From NCBI RefSeq assembly GCF_005845365.1, contig NZ_CP040509.1:62001-126000 (forward strand): a DNA stretch of 64,000 nucleotides, in the 5' to 3' direction. The notes below the pieces were generated by a model. That model searched no databases. It had not been told where the DNA came from and saw only the letters and a program-made list of their open reading frames with translations. The DNA comes from Rhodoluna limnophila (GTDB lineage: Bacteria; Actinomycetota; Actinomycetes; Actinomycetales; Microbacteriaceae). How positions within the stretch are numbered: the first letter of the stretch is position 1; each line of letters begins with the position of its first letter. Positions 15,878 through 23,847 of this stretch are shown piece after piece. A program made the position numbers and the translations under genes.

Positions 15878-17028
15878 GGTATCAGGCGCTTGTTGATTGC
15901 CCACAGCACCAAGGCGCCTAAGGCAAATGCGGCACCCAAAAGTTGAATGCCAGCCCAACCCAAAGTTGGCCACAGCACAGCGGTCATGGCTGAGCCAATT
16001 GCCGCACCGATAAAGTTCACAGTCACAAAACCCGCATTCACTCGGCTGCGCGACTCCGGAAAACTTGAAATCAGTTTGGTCTGATTGCTGATTCCAATTG
16101 CCTGTAACGCAGCGTCCATCAGCAGCAATTGAATCGCTAGATAAATAAGTGACTTTTCGGCCAGGGCACCAACTGCCATTCCAATCGCAGTCGCTATCCA
16201 GGCAATTTTGGTGGCAAATTCAGCCTTTCCGGCATCGATCAATCGCCCAGTGCCGCGTGCACCAACCGCACCGATAATTCCAAACAGCCCCCAGAGCCCA
16301 ATCTCAGTGGTTGACATGTTGAATTGCGGTCCAGCAAGCAGCAGGGTAGACGATGTCCAGACGGCACTAAAAATCATCATGCCAATTGCGTTGGTGCTCA
16401 TCAGTCTGAATGCCCAAGGGTTTTTGACCATCAGGGCAAAAATGCCTGCTACCAACTTTGGGTAGGCCAGCTGAGGTTTTGGTTCAAGGTTTGGAATTGT
16501 GCGGTACAGCGCCAAGGCCAACGAGATGTTGGCAACACCGATAATCGCAAAAGCAGTGTGCCAGCCGGCTAGATCGGTCAGCATTCCACTGATAGTTCGG
16601 GCTCCCAAAATTCCAATCAGGATTCCTGAAACTACAAAACTTACGTTGCGCCCGCGGTGTGATTCATCGCTAAGCTCGCTGGTTAGCGGAATCAAAATCT
16701 GCCCCGAAATCGTTGTGAATCCAACCGCAAAAAGGGCAATTAGCAAGGTGTTGAAGTCGAGAGACAGGCTAATTGCAACCTGCCCTAAGCCCGCCAGCGT
16801 GACCATCAGGGGCACAAACTTTTTGCGTGACTTCACATCTCCGAGAGGTAGAAGAAAAACAATGCCCGATGCGTACCCCAATTGCACCGCTGTCACCAAC
16901 CAGCCATTTTGAGTGGCCGAGGTGCCCAGGTCGGCTGAAATTTCACCAAGCAGCGGCTGAATGAAATACAGGTTGCCAACTGCCAAGCCCCCGGCAATTG
17001 CAAACAAAAACAGCATCGATTTCTTCAT
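15868..17028 (-). CDS. MFS transporter
   Basis: This 386-residue protein has about twelve membrane helices and the major-facilitator motif A-like loop LGDVKSRKKFVP between helices two and three (about residues 62-73). It most resembles the DHA1 drug/metabolite efflux group. The substrate cannot be told from the sequence. A leaderless promoter is apparent: TAGGTT (complement of 17035-17040), six bases, then ATG at 17028. The gene converges on pdxH with a ten-base overlap. No adjacent regulator is present. Confidence 0.85.
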   Translation of the reverse strand: MKKSMLFLFAIAGGLAVGNLYFIQPLLGEISADLGTSATQNGWLVTAVQLGYASGIVFLLPLGDVKSRKKFVPLMVTLAGLGQVAISLSLDFNTLLIALFAVGFTTISGQILIPLTSELSDESHRGRNVSFVVSGILIGILGARTISGMLTDLAGWHTAFAIIGVANISLALALYRTIPNLEPKPQLAYPKLVAGIFALMVKNPWAFRLMSTNAIGMMIFSAVWTSSTLLLAGPQFNMSTTEIGLWGLFGIIGAVGARGTGRLIDAGKAEFATKIAWIATAIGMAVGALAEKSLIYLAIQLLLMDAALQAIGISNQTKLISSFPESRSRVNAGFVTVNFIGAAIGSAMTAVLWPTLGWAGIQLLGAAFALGALVLWAINKRLIPQG

Positions 17029-17149
17029 GTTCTCAACCTAAGCCTGGGCCGGGACTTTGGATAGGAGTCTTGCTGGCCCCCTTAAGACAGGTTCTGCCGC
17101 ACCCCCTCTAAGAACTCCCGTGAGTATGCAAACTGCTAGTCTCTTGGCC

Positions 17150-17602
17150 ATGGGATTATCCAGTTGGCCCTGGAATTGGGCAGACTTCAAAGACACTAAT
17201 CTCGGGCTGGCACGCACGGTTGATCTTCCGCTCAACGGCCACTTCGCAGTACTGGCATTTGCTGCAGGACCCGGCAGGGCACATGAGATTCCCAATGTTT
17301 ACGCGCCTGTCATGGAGGTCCGTGGAGACGGGCCTGCGACGTTTTCGATTCCAACGGATGAAGACAAAGAAGATATTCATTTCTTTCTGACGACTTATTT
17401 AGCAGACGCTGATATTCCTGAACCACCCGAGGGTGTAACTTGGCGACTCGCACTGCCAGCTGGCATATCCTTCGAACACCTTCAGACTTTTCAGCAAAGA
17501 GTTTTTGACACTGTCCTTCATCTGCACGGCGCAGAGCAGACTAAAGAAGCGGCCATCAGATTACGAGTTGCCTTGTCGCGTTTGTATAACGAGTCAAGTT
17601 GA
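17150..17602 (+). CDS. Hypothetical protein
   Basis: About 150 residues from the ATG at 17150, which follows an extended -10-like TGCTAGTCT by seven bases. Longer versions from 17057 or 17126 are open but lack a ribosome-binding site. The protein is soluble: GLSSWPWNWADFKDTNLGLARTVDLPLNGHFAVLAFAAGPG at the start, acidic in the middle, and a C-terminal helix with basic residues. I recognise no family. The following DUF429 gene has its own promoter right at this gene's stop, so they need not be functionally linked. Confidence 0.55.
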   Translation: MGLSSWPWNWADFKDTNLGLARTVDLPLNGHFAVLAFAAGPGRAHEIPNVYAPVMEVRGDGPATFSIPTDEDKEDIHFFLTTYLADADIPEPPEGVTWRLALPAGISFEHLQTFQQRVFDTVLHLHGAEQTKEAAIRLRVALSRLYNESS

Positions 17603-17607
17603 TTGGC

Positions 17608-17613
17608 TAGGGT
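17608..17613 (+). promoter_or_regulatory. Leaderless -10 box of the DUF429 gene
   Basis: TAGGGT, six bases (TTATCC), then ATG at 17620. The same TANNNT-N6-start layout is seen at several other genes in this window. Confidence 0.5.
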
Positions 17614-17619
17614 TTATCC

Positions 17620-18366
17620 ATGTTGATCGCAGGGGTGGACTTAGCCGCTGAGCCAAAAGGCACAGCCTTGGCCGTGATCGATTGGATTCCTGGTCGCGCA
17701 GTCCTGACTGATTTACAACTTGGCGTCGCCGACGAGGCCATTGTTGCCGCAGCGACCGGTGTTACCAAAATAGGTATTGACTGTGCCCTTGGTTGGCCCG
17801 TCGAGTTCATAAATTTCGTAAATCTTCAAGCTGAAATCAGCACGGGTTCTCCACAATTTGATGGCGGAATCGATTGGCGTCGCAAGCTTGCATACCGAGA
17901 GACTGACCGGCGCGTTCGGCAGGTAACTGGCCGTTGGCCATTGAGTGTTTCCACGGATCGCCTTGGCATGACCGCAATGCGCGCAACTGGTTTACTTTCA
18001 AAAATGGCTCACCATAGAATCCCGATAGATCGCTCGGGGGAGGGCAAGGTCGTCGAAATTTACCCGGCGGCATCGATGCGAATCTGGGGTTTTCAAACCT
18101 CGGGTTATCGAGCCTCACGCGACATTCGAGCCCAGCTCCTCAAATCAGTTTTGGCCGAAGCCCCCTGGCTTGACCTTCAATCCAACACAGAACTGATGAT
18201 TGACTCTTGTGATGCCTTCGATGCAGTTATTGCTGCGCTGGCTACTCGTTCGGCTGCGCTTGGTCAATACCAGGCACCCGAGGCAGCTCTGCTTGAGCAG
18301 GCAAAAATTGAAGGTTGGGTTGCCCTGCCGAACGCAAGCCTTGGTGGTTTGGTGCAGTCGGACTAA
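17620..18366 (+). CDS. DUF429 family protein (RNase H-fold, predicted nuclease)
   Basis: This 248-residue protein opens with AGVDLAAEPKGTALAVI and continues with KIGIDCALGWPVEF, the two acidic strand motifs of the DUF429 family, which has an RNase H-like fold and is predicted, not proven, to be a nuclease. Further acidic residues fall in VVEIYPAASMRIWG and LMIDSCDAFDAVIAALATR near the C-terminus, matching the expected metal-binding positions. It has no signal peptide. It is preceded by a leaderless promoter and is convergent with the SOUL-family gene, so it stands alone. Confidence 0.8.
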   Translation: MLIAGVDLAAEPKGTALAVIDWIPGRAVLTDLQLGVADEAIVAAATGVTKIGIDCALGWPVEFINFVNLQAEISTGSPQFDGGIDWRRKLAYRETDRRVRQVTGRWPLSVSTDRLGMTAMRATGLLSKMAHHRIPIDRSGEGKVVEIYPAASMRIWGFQTSGYRASRDIRAQLLKSVLAEAPWLDLQSNTELMIDSCDAFDAVIAALATRSAALGQYQAPEAALLEQAKIEGWVALPNASLGGLVQSD

Positions 18367-18376
18367 CCGCAAGTGG

Positions 18377-18895
18377 TTAGTCAGAAACTCTGACCAAAAC
18401 CTCATTTCGCCTCAAAATAGGCGGAGTTAGCGGCGGGTTATAAACCGCGCTTGATACCTCGCCGACCGGTGCCAAACCAGCAGCTGCCACCCCGGCCAGT
18501 AACTCATCGCGCATCTGGTCAAAGATTCGGTTGTTCCAAACGCCCCGATACCTGAGCGCTGCAAACTTACCCGCCTCAACTTTTCGCAGTCGAATCGACT
18601 GTCCGTTTGGTACCGGGATGTGCTCTGGTGAAAAACTACTCGGCACCACAAAAGAAACCTTCCAGCCGCCAGAGTCCGGCATTTGTTGCACCGGAGCGGT
18701 CATCGAGATCTTTTGTCCGCGCGAATTCTCGCCACTGATGTAGCCAAACAATCGATTGAAGGCCTGGTTCGAGGCAGACCTGAGATCCTTAACCGCGGTC
18801 ACATCACACTCGGCTAGCCAATACTCTTTGTATTCACGAATCTCAATTGCCCCGATGCTCCTAAGTACTCGGTACTCTGGCTTCTCAATTGCCAT
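18377..18895 (-). CDS. SOUL family haem-binding protein
   Basis: This 172-residue protein matches the SOUL/HBP family: PEYRVLRSIGAIEIREYKEYWLAE at the N-terminus, then AFNRLFGYISGENSRGQKISMTAPVQ, which is the most conserved block. Members bind haem or other tetrapyrroles in several organisms; whether this one does is not shown. It lacks a signal peptide and is probably cytoplasmic. GGAGGGAG precedes the ATG. It stands divergent from the DCC-family gene. Its presence in a genome segment with a whole haem pathway is suggestive but the genes are 5 kb apart. Confidence 0.85.
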   Translation of the reverse strand: MAIEKPEYRVLRSIGAIEIREYKEYWLAECDVTAVKDLRSASNQAFNRLFGYISGENSRGQKISMTAPVQQMPDSGGWKVSFVVPSSFSPEHIPVPNGQSIRLRKVEAGKFAALRYRGVWNNRIFDQMRDELLAGVAAAGLAPVGEVSSAVYNPPLTPPILRRNEVLVRVSD

Positions 18896-18941
18896 GACTG
18901 GCTCCCTCCGTTGGGCTCAACTCAACAATAAGTCGCAGGCG

Positions 18942-18947
18942 TAGTAT
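18942..18947 (+). promoter_or_regulatory. Leaderless -10 box of the DCC-family gene
   Basis: TAGTAT, six bases (CAAAGT), then ATG at 18954; no ribosome-binding site can fit between them. Confidence 0.55.
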
Positions 18948-18953
18948 CAAAGT

Positions 18954-19331
18954 ATGGGGCAAATAAAACCGGTTCTTATTTTTGATGGTGACTGCGGTTT
19001 CTGTACGACCACCGCCAACTTGATTCGCGAAAAATCAAGCACACCGATAGAGATTCATCCGTGGCAATTTATTGATGTCACCAAATACGGTTTGACCCAA
19101 GCCCAGACCATGGACAAAGTCTTTGTGGTCGAGGGTGTTAAAACCTTTGGTGGCCACCGCGCCTTTGCCAAGATCTTGTTGCTGCAGAAAAACCCGTTGC
19201 TGAAGCTGGCCGGTGCACTGATTATGTACACTCCGATAGCTTGGCTCGCCCGCCCTGGTTACCGACTCGTTGCCAAGTATCGCCACAAGTTGCCGGGTGG
19301 TACCCCTGCCTGCAAAATCGAGCCGCGTTGA
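18954..19331 (+). CDS. DCC family thiol-disulfide oxidoreductase-like protein (DUF393)
   Basis: This 125-residue protein opens with the family signature VLIFDGDCGFCTTTANLI, giving the DGxCxxC motif at residues 11-17. The family is thioredoxin-like and predicted to be redox-active. A hydrophobic stretch near 80-100 (LAGALIMYTPIAWLARPGYRLVAKYRHKLPGG) is typical of it. It is translated from a leaderless transcript, and its stop overlaps the TTG start of the next gene (TTGA), so the two are an operon. The physiological substrate is unknown. Confidence 0.85.
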   Translation: MGQIKPVLIFDGDCGFCTTTANLIREKSSTPIEIHPWQFIDVTKYGLTQAQTMDKVFVVEGVKTFGGHRAFAKILLLQKNPLLKLAGALIMYTPIAWLARPGYRLVAKYRHKLPGGTPACKIEPR

Positions 19332-20233
19332 AACCAGTTGTAATTGCTGGTGGTTCGGGCACTCTCGGCCGAGCGCTTGCTAGGCACCTGGCCACCCAAG
19401 GGCATTTGGTATCGATTCTGACTCGCAACCCACAGTCAAACTCTGAGTTTCAAGAAATCCAGTGGAACGGCATCGATGCTGAAGAAAGCTGGGGGAGCCA
19501 GCTGAGTGGTTGCATTCTTATCAACCTTGCCGGCGAGCTGGTTGACCGGGTACCGACAGAAGAAAACATTGACCTTCTTGAGCGCTCACGAGTGCTGCCC
19601 ACGCGTGCGCTAGCAACTGCGTCTAACCAATTTGGGGCGCCAAGTCTTTGGTTGCAAATGAGCACGCTGGCCATCTACGGTGATGCCGGTGAGCGCGACC
19701 TTACAGAAATTAGCCGACCAGCCGATGGCCCTCGTCAGATGGCAGGTGTGGCAAAGGCCTGGGAGGCAGCCATGGTCGGAGCAAACGCCGATCGCACTGT
19801 GATTTTGCGAACCGCTGTTGTGCTGCAACCAAGCTCCCCAGCGCTTGATCGACTCTTGACCATAACCAAGAGGTTTATGGGCGGTACGGTAGGCAATGGC
19901 CAGCAATGGGTGTCTTGGATTCACATCGAAGATTTCTTGCGCGCGATTGATTTTTTGATTGGCCATCAAGGCATCCAGGGCGTTGTTCACGTGACAAGCC
20001 CAAGCCCAATCCGCAACCGCGACATGATGAAGGCCCTGAGGGGTGTTGCGCGCAGGCCGTGGGTTCCACCCATTCCAAAGTTTGCCATTCAACTTGGTGC
20101 ACGGCTGTTGTTCCGGACCGACCCACAACTGGCGCTGACTGGTCGCCGCGGCCTACCTAACCGGCTTTTGCGAGAAGGCTTTGAGTTCAGGTTTCCTAAT
20201 TTTGCCGCTGCTATTCAGGATTTGGTCAAATAA
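19328..20233 (+). CDS. TIGR01777 family NAD-dependent epimerase-like protein
   Basis: This 301-residue protein starts at a TTG overlapping the previous stop. Reading from there it begins KPVVIAGGSGTLGRALARHLATQGH, a clean Rossmann fold with GGSGTLG. Typical family blocks follow: LINLAGELVDRVPTEE, WLQMSTLAIYGDAGE, and the C-terminal DUF1731-like GRRGLPNRLLREGFEFRFP. Proteins of this family (YfcH-like) are short-chain dehydrogenase relatives of unknown substrate. A longer ATG frame from 19241 runs inside the DCC gene and is rejected. The pairing with a DCC protein suggests a redox role, not further defined. Confidence 0.85.
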   Translation: MKPVVIAGGSGTLGRALARHLATQGHLVSILTRNPQSNSEFQEIQWNGIDAEESWGSQLSGCILINLAGELVDRVPTEENIDLLERSRVLPTRALATASNQFGAPSLWLQMSTLAIYGDAGERDLTEISRPADGPRQMAGVAKAWEAAMVGANADRTVILRTAVVLQPSSPALDRLLTITKRFMGGTVGNGQQWVSWIHIEDFLRAIDFLIGHQGIQGVVHVTSPSPIRNRDMMKALRGVARRPWVPPIPKFAIQLGARLLFRTDPQLALTGRRGLPNRLLREGFEFRFPNFAAAIQDLVK

Positions 20234-20290
20234 TCCCGCAGCCGGTGCCGTGATGTAAATGAGATGTTTAGTGCAAAAAATTACAGAAAA

Positions 20291-20306
20291 CTGTAATCGT
20301 TTACAG
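20291..20306. promoter_or_regulatory. LacI-type operator upstream of the sugar transporter
   Basis: CTGTAATCGTTTACAG is a 16-base palindrome with a central CG, one mismatched pair, characteristic of LacI-family operators. Its core TGTAATCGTTTAC matches 12 of 13 bases of the site before the sucrose phosphorylase gene (50781-50793, minus strand). Confidence 0.7.
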
Positions 20307-20489
20307 GAAAACAATTCTAATTTTCCATTACCCCATAAATAGGCAGACCAGATTGGCCTACCGGCCTAAATCCTTTATAAACAAAGGAAGGCTGCCAAAA
20401 CCTTCGTGGTCCTCGCGATGCCAACCCCAGCCACGTATGCGATCATGAACTGTCCAATAAGCCCATATGTTTCAAATTGCTAACGAAAA

Positions 20490-20505
20490 CTGTAAACGCT
20501 ACCTG
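20490..20505. promoter_or_regulatory. Second, weaker LacI-type operator
   Basis: CTGTAAACGCTACCTG keeps the left half (CTGTAAACG) and the outer CTG/CTG-type end of the consensus but has a degenerate right half. Two sites 200 bases apart would allow looping. Confidence 0.4.
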
Positions 20506-20635
20506 TGAGCAAAATCAGTGGGTAAATTTGGTGTTGGTCATGACGCGTAACTTATGCGTTTTGCTCATCCATAAATCGAGGTTCCTTAGGTCCATCAACT
20601 ACCTGAGACCAACCTCCATGAAAACAGGAGAAAAA

Positions 20636-21970
20636 TTGATCAAGAAACTTATTGCTGTTGCAGTAACAGCTGGTTTGGTCACCACTCTTTCAGCTTGTGC
20701 ACCTGCCGAGACCGGCAATGGCGCAGCTTGTGAGACCAAGACCAAGGTAACCATGCTTGGAACCATCAAGGTAGAGATCCAGGACGAATTCCTAGCTGCT
20801 GTTGACGAGTACAACTCATCGCAGGAATGCTACGAAGTTGAGTCAATTGCTGGTACCCCAGACCTTACCTTCCTAGCTAACGTAACACCGATGTACGCAG
20901 CTAACGAAGCACCAACCATCATGTACACCCTTCAGGAGATCCCTGACATGGCCGACAAGGTTATGGACTGGACCGGCACTGAACTTGCTGGCCTAGCTGG
21001 CGAAGGCCTTCTAGCAGCAGCTACCATCGACGGCAAGATTGTTGGTGTTCCATCAACTGCTGAGGCTTTCGGTCTTCTATACAACAAGGCTGTCCTTGAC
21101 GCCGCAGGTGTAGACCCAGCTGCAATCGCAACCCGCTCAGACCTAGAGGATGCTTTCAAGGCAATCGAGGCTTCAGGCAAGGGTGCAATCCACTTCTCAG
21201 CTCTATGGTGGTCACTTGGTGCACACTTCACCAACAAGTACTTCGCAATGGCAGCTGAGGACCACGAGGGTCGTCTAGCAGTTCTTGACGGGCTTGCAGA
21301 TGGCACCAAGGACCTAGACGCTGACCCAGTGTTCCAGAACTGGCTAGCTACCTTCGAGTTGCTAAAGAAGTACAACGCTTCAACCCCGAACCTAACTGAC
21401 ACCGAGTACGACGAGGCTCTGCTAAACCTTGCAGATGGCAACGTAGGTTTCTGGTTCATGGGTAACTGGGCTGAGCCAAACCTAATCACCAACGGTGCAG
21501 GCACCGACTTCGGAATCATGCCTCTTCCAATCAGCGATGACGCTGCCTCATACGGCAACGACTCAATCTCAGTTGGTGTACCTGGTTACTTCATGGTTGA
21601 CAACGAGCAGTCGACTCAGGAAGAGCGCGATGGCGCTGTTGACTTCCTAACCTGGTTGTACACCACCCCAGAGGGTCAGCTACACGTTGCAGGTTCAGTT
21701 GAAGACGGCAACATGAGCTTCATCCCTGTTTACAGCGGCTTCACCGTTGAACCAACCACTTTCATGGCAAAGCAGATTTCAGAGTACGTAACTGCTGGCA
21801 AGACCATCGAGTGGATCAACACCTACTACCCAGCTGGCGGCCAGGACCTATACGGTGCTTCAGGCCAGAAGCTAATCACCGGCAAGATCAACGGCGCTCA
21901 GTACGCTGATGAAATTGAGAAGGCCTGGCTTGGCGTTGCCAAGACCTGGCGTGGCGAGAAGGTCGAGTAA
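20636..21970 (+). CDS. Sugar ABC transporter substrate-binding lipoprotein
   Basis: This 444-residue extracytoplasmic solute-binding protein of the carbohydrate family (MalE/UgpB-like) is lipid-anchored. The start is taken as TTG at 20636 because AGGAG (20626-20630) lies five bases before it. This gives a compact lipoprotein signal, with IKKLIAVAVTAGLVTTLSAC and lipobox LSAC at residues 18-21. An ATG at 20618 is in frame but has no ribosome-binding site. The body has the usual family look: APTIMYTLQEIPDMADKVMDW, VGFWFMGNWAEPN, and YYPAGGQDLYGASGQKLITG near the end. Two permeases follow but no ATPase, so it must share one encoded elsewhere. A matching operator links it to sucrose phosphorylase, so sucrose or a related glucoside is the likely ligand. 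Confidence 0.9.
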   Translation: MIKKLIAVAVTAGLVTTLSACAPAETGNGAACETKTKVTMLGTIKVEIQDEFLAAVDEYNSSQECYEVESIAGTPDLTFLANVTPMYAANEAPTIMYTLQEIPDMADKVMDWTGTELAGLAGEGLLAAATIDGKIVGVPSTAEAFGLLYNKAVLDAAGVDPAAIATRSDLEDAFKAIEASGKGAIHFSALWWSLGAHFTNKYFAMAAEDHEGRLAVLDGLADGTKDLDADPVFQNWLATFELLKKYNASTPNLTDTEYDEALLNLADGNVGFWFMGNWAEPNLITNGAGTDFGIMPLPISDDAASYGNDSISVGVPGYFMVDNEQSTQEERDGAVDFLTWLYTTPEGQLHVAGSVEDGNMSFIPVYSGFTVEPTTFMAKQISEYVTAGKTIEWINTYYPAGGQDLYGASGQKLITGKINGAQYADEIEKAWLGVAKTWRGEKVE

Positions 21971-22011
21971 GTTCTAACGAACTTGACTTTCTAGTCGAAT
22001 AGTTTCAAATG

Positions 22012-22050
22012 GGACCATCCTGAGGCGGTAATGCCGCCTCAGGATGGTCC
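22012..22050 (+). promoter_or_regulatory. Intercistronic hairpin between binding protein and permease genes
   Basis: Perfect 17-bp stem: 22012-22028 (GGACCATCCTGAGGCGG) pairs with 22034-22050 around the loop TAATG. No T-run follows, so it is probably an mRNA-stabilising or partially terminating hairpin that keeps binding protein levels above permease levels, as known for malE-malF type operons. Confidence 0.75.
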
Positions 22051-22095
22051 TAAACTCTTAGTAACCAAGCAATACATGAAAGCCAGGAGGCAGGA

Positions 22096-22968
22096 ATGCA
22101 CAAGGGCAAAAACATCAAAAAATTCCTGATATTTGCAGCCATACCGCTATCGATTTTCTTCATCGTTCTAGTGGTTCCTTTCAGCCAGGGTCTCTTCCTG
22201 ACTTTCACCGACTGGAACGGCTTCGACTTCAACAAGTTCGTTGGACTCGAGAACTACGCCCGTTCCTTCGAAGACGAGCGCTTCTGGGCGACTCTAGGAT
22301 TCACCGCCTCCTTCGTGGTCGTGTCAATCATTCTGACCAACGTCGTGGCTTTCTCGCTGGCACTTTTGGTAACCGCCAAACTACGCAGCGCAAACATCTT
22401 CAGAACCTTCTTTTTCGTGCCAAACCTTATCGGTGGTGTAATCCTCGGTGTTATTTGGCAGTTCATCTTCAACCGTGCTTTGGTTTCGATTGCCAAAAAC
22501 TACGAATGGCCAGAGTTCTTCCAGTCATCATGGCTAAACGAAACTGACACAGCTTTCTGGGCGCTCATCATCGTGACCACCTGGCAGGCATCTGGTTACA
22601 TGATGATCATTTACATCACCGGTCTTATGAGCGTTGAGCAAGATGTTCTTGAGGCAGCCCGCATTGACGGCGCCGGTGCTCTACGCACCCTGTTCTCAAT
22701 CAAGATGCCACTGATGGCTCAGGCCTTCACCATCTCACTATTCCTAACCTTGCGTGCCGGCTTCATGGCCTACGACGTCAACGTAGCTCTTACCGGCGGT
22801 GGCCCATTCCGCACTACCGAGCTAATCTCGGCACACATTTTCAACGAGGCTTTCGTTTACGGAAACTTTGACACCGGACAATCAAAGGCAGTAATGATGT
22901 TCTTGATCGTGGCTATCGCAGCTACTGTTCAGGTGGCTATTAGCAAGCGCATGGAGGTCCAGCGATAA
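22096..22968 (+). CDS. Sugar ABC transporter permease (MalF-type)
   Basis: This 290-residue inner-membrane permease has six predicted helices, the first at about 12-33. The EAA loop that docks the ATPase reads DVLEAARIDGAGALRTLFSIKMPLM at about residues 180-204, with the conserved EAA-x3-G pattern. It pairs with the second permease, whose start overlaps its stop. AGGAGG precedes the ATG at 22096. Together with the binding lipoprotein it forms a CUT1-type importer lacking its own ATPase. Such importers in actinobacteria commonly use a shared MsiK-type ATPase; that applies here by inference. Confidence 0.9.
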   Translation: MHKGKNIKKFLIFAAIPLSIFFIVLVVPFSQGLFLTFTDWNGFDFNKFVGLENYARSFEDERFWATLGFTASFVVVSIILTNVVAFSLALLVTAKLRSANIFRTFFFVPNLIGGVILGVIWQFIFNRALVSIAKNYEWPEFFQSSWLNETDTAFWALIIVTTWQASGYMMIIYITGLMSVEQDVLEAARIDGAGALRTLFSIKMPLMAQAFTISLFLTLRAGFMAYDVNVALTGGGPFRTTELISAHIFNEAFVYGNFDTGQSKAVMMFLIVAIAATVQVAISKRMEVQR

Positions 22969-23789
22969 TGAAGAAATCAAAACTAGGTCTCAGAATCACA
23001 TTCTGGGTTGGCGGAATCCTTTCGCTGATCTATGCGTTCCCGTTCTTCTTGGTTCTAGTCAACTCATTCAAGCCAAAGCGTGAGATTCTAGACAACCCTC
23101 TATCGTTCCCGATTGAGTTCACCACCGATAACTTCGAGCAAGCTGTCAAGAAGATGGACTTCTTTGCCTCGCTGACCAACTCAGTTGTCATCACCGTTTT
23201 CTCAGTGGTCGCTCTGATCTTGGTTTCATCGATGTTGGCCTACTACCTGTCACGCATGCACAACAAGTTCTCAAAGGTCACCTTCATGATCTTGGTTGCA
23301 TCGATGATCGTGCCTTTCCAGGCTCTGATGATTCCGTTCATGGGGTTGTTTGCACCGATTCTTTCGATCAACGACCGAGCATCTTTGATCTTCTTCTACA
23401 TCGGTTTCGGTGTGGCGTTGTCTACGTTCTTGTACCACGGCTTCATTTCTAACATTCCAACTGAGCTTGATGAAGCGGCCGCCCTCGATGGTGCGAGCGA
23501 CTTCACCATCTTCTGGAAGATCATCTTCCCGATGCTTTCACCAGTTACCGCTACCGTGGCGATTGTTAACGCACTGTGGATTTGGAACGACTTCTTGCTA
23601 CCGGTTCTGACACTTGACCGTGACTCACGAACCTTGCCGTTGTCTACCTACCTGTTCTACGGTCAGTATTCATCAAACTACGGTCAGGCTATGGCGGGTC
23701 TACTGCTTGCAGTTATCCCAATCATTGCCTTCTACCTAATCCTGCAGCGCCAGTTCATTTCAGGTATCTCAAGCGGTGCCGTGAAATAA
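22968..23789 (+). CDS. Sugar ABC transporter permease (MalG-type)
   Basis: This 273-residue second permease of the CUT1 importer has six helices. The EAA loop TELDEAAALDGASDFTIFWKIIFPML lies at about residues 164-189. The start codon overlaps the stop of the first permease (TAATG). The end FYLILQRQFISGISSGAVK is the standard C-terminus of this family. A bidirectional terminator follows within 15 bases, so the operon is binding protein, permease, permease, with no hydrolase or regulator attached. Confidence 0.9.
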   Translation: MKKSKLGLRITFWVGGILSLIYAFPFFLVLVNSFKPKREILDNPLSFPIEFTTDNFEQAVKKMDFFASLTNSVVITVFSVVALILVSSMLAYYLSRMHNKFSKVTFMILVASMIVPFQALMIPFMGLFAPILSINDRASLIFFYIGFGVALSTFLYHGFISNIPTELDEAAALDGASDFTIFWKIIFPMLSPVTATVAIVNALWIWNDFLLPVLTLDRDSRTLPLSTYLFYGQYSSNYGQAMAGLLLAVIPIIAFYLILQRQFISGISSGAVK

Positions 23790-23796
23790 ATCAGCC

Positions 23797-23837
23797 AAAG
23801 AAAAAGAGCCCTCTGCTACAGGGGGCTCTTTTTCTTT
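23797..23837. terminator. Bidirectional terminator between sugar operon and hemL
   Basis: AAAGAAAAAGAGCCC (23797-23811) and GGGCTCTTTTTCTTT (23823-23837) form a 15-bp stem. A-rich and T-rich flanks make it work in both directions for two convergent operons. Confidence 0.9.
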
Positions 23838-23847
23838 AACTAGAAGT

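Larger units (their letters stand above)
20234..20635. other. Control region of the sugar ABC transporter operon
   Basis: About 400 bases without a gene. They contain a LacI-type palindrome (20291-20306), a second weaker site (20490-20505) and AT-rich promoter-like sequence. The long leader before the lipoprotein start (20636) could hold further regulation, but I see no clear riboswitch fold. Confidence 0.6.

Noticed and set aside
19610-20128. A 172-residue antisense frame
   Set aside because: It lies fully inside the TIGR01777-type gene on the opposite strand with no family features.
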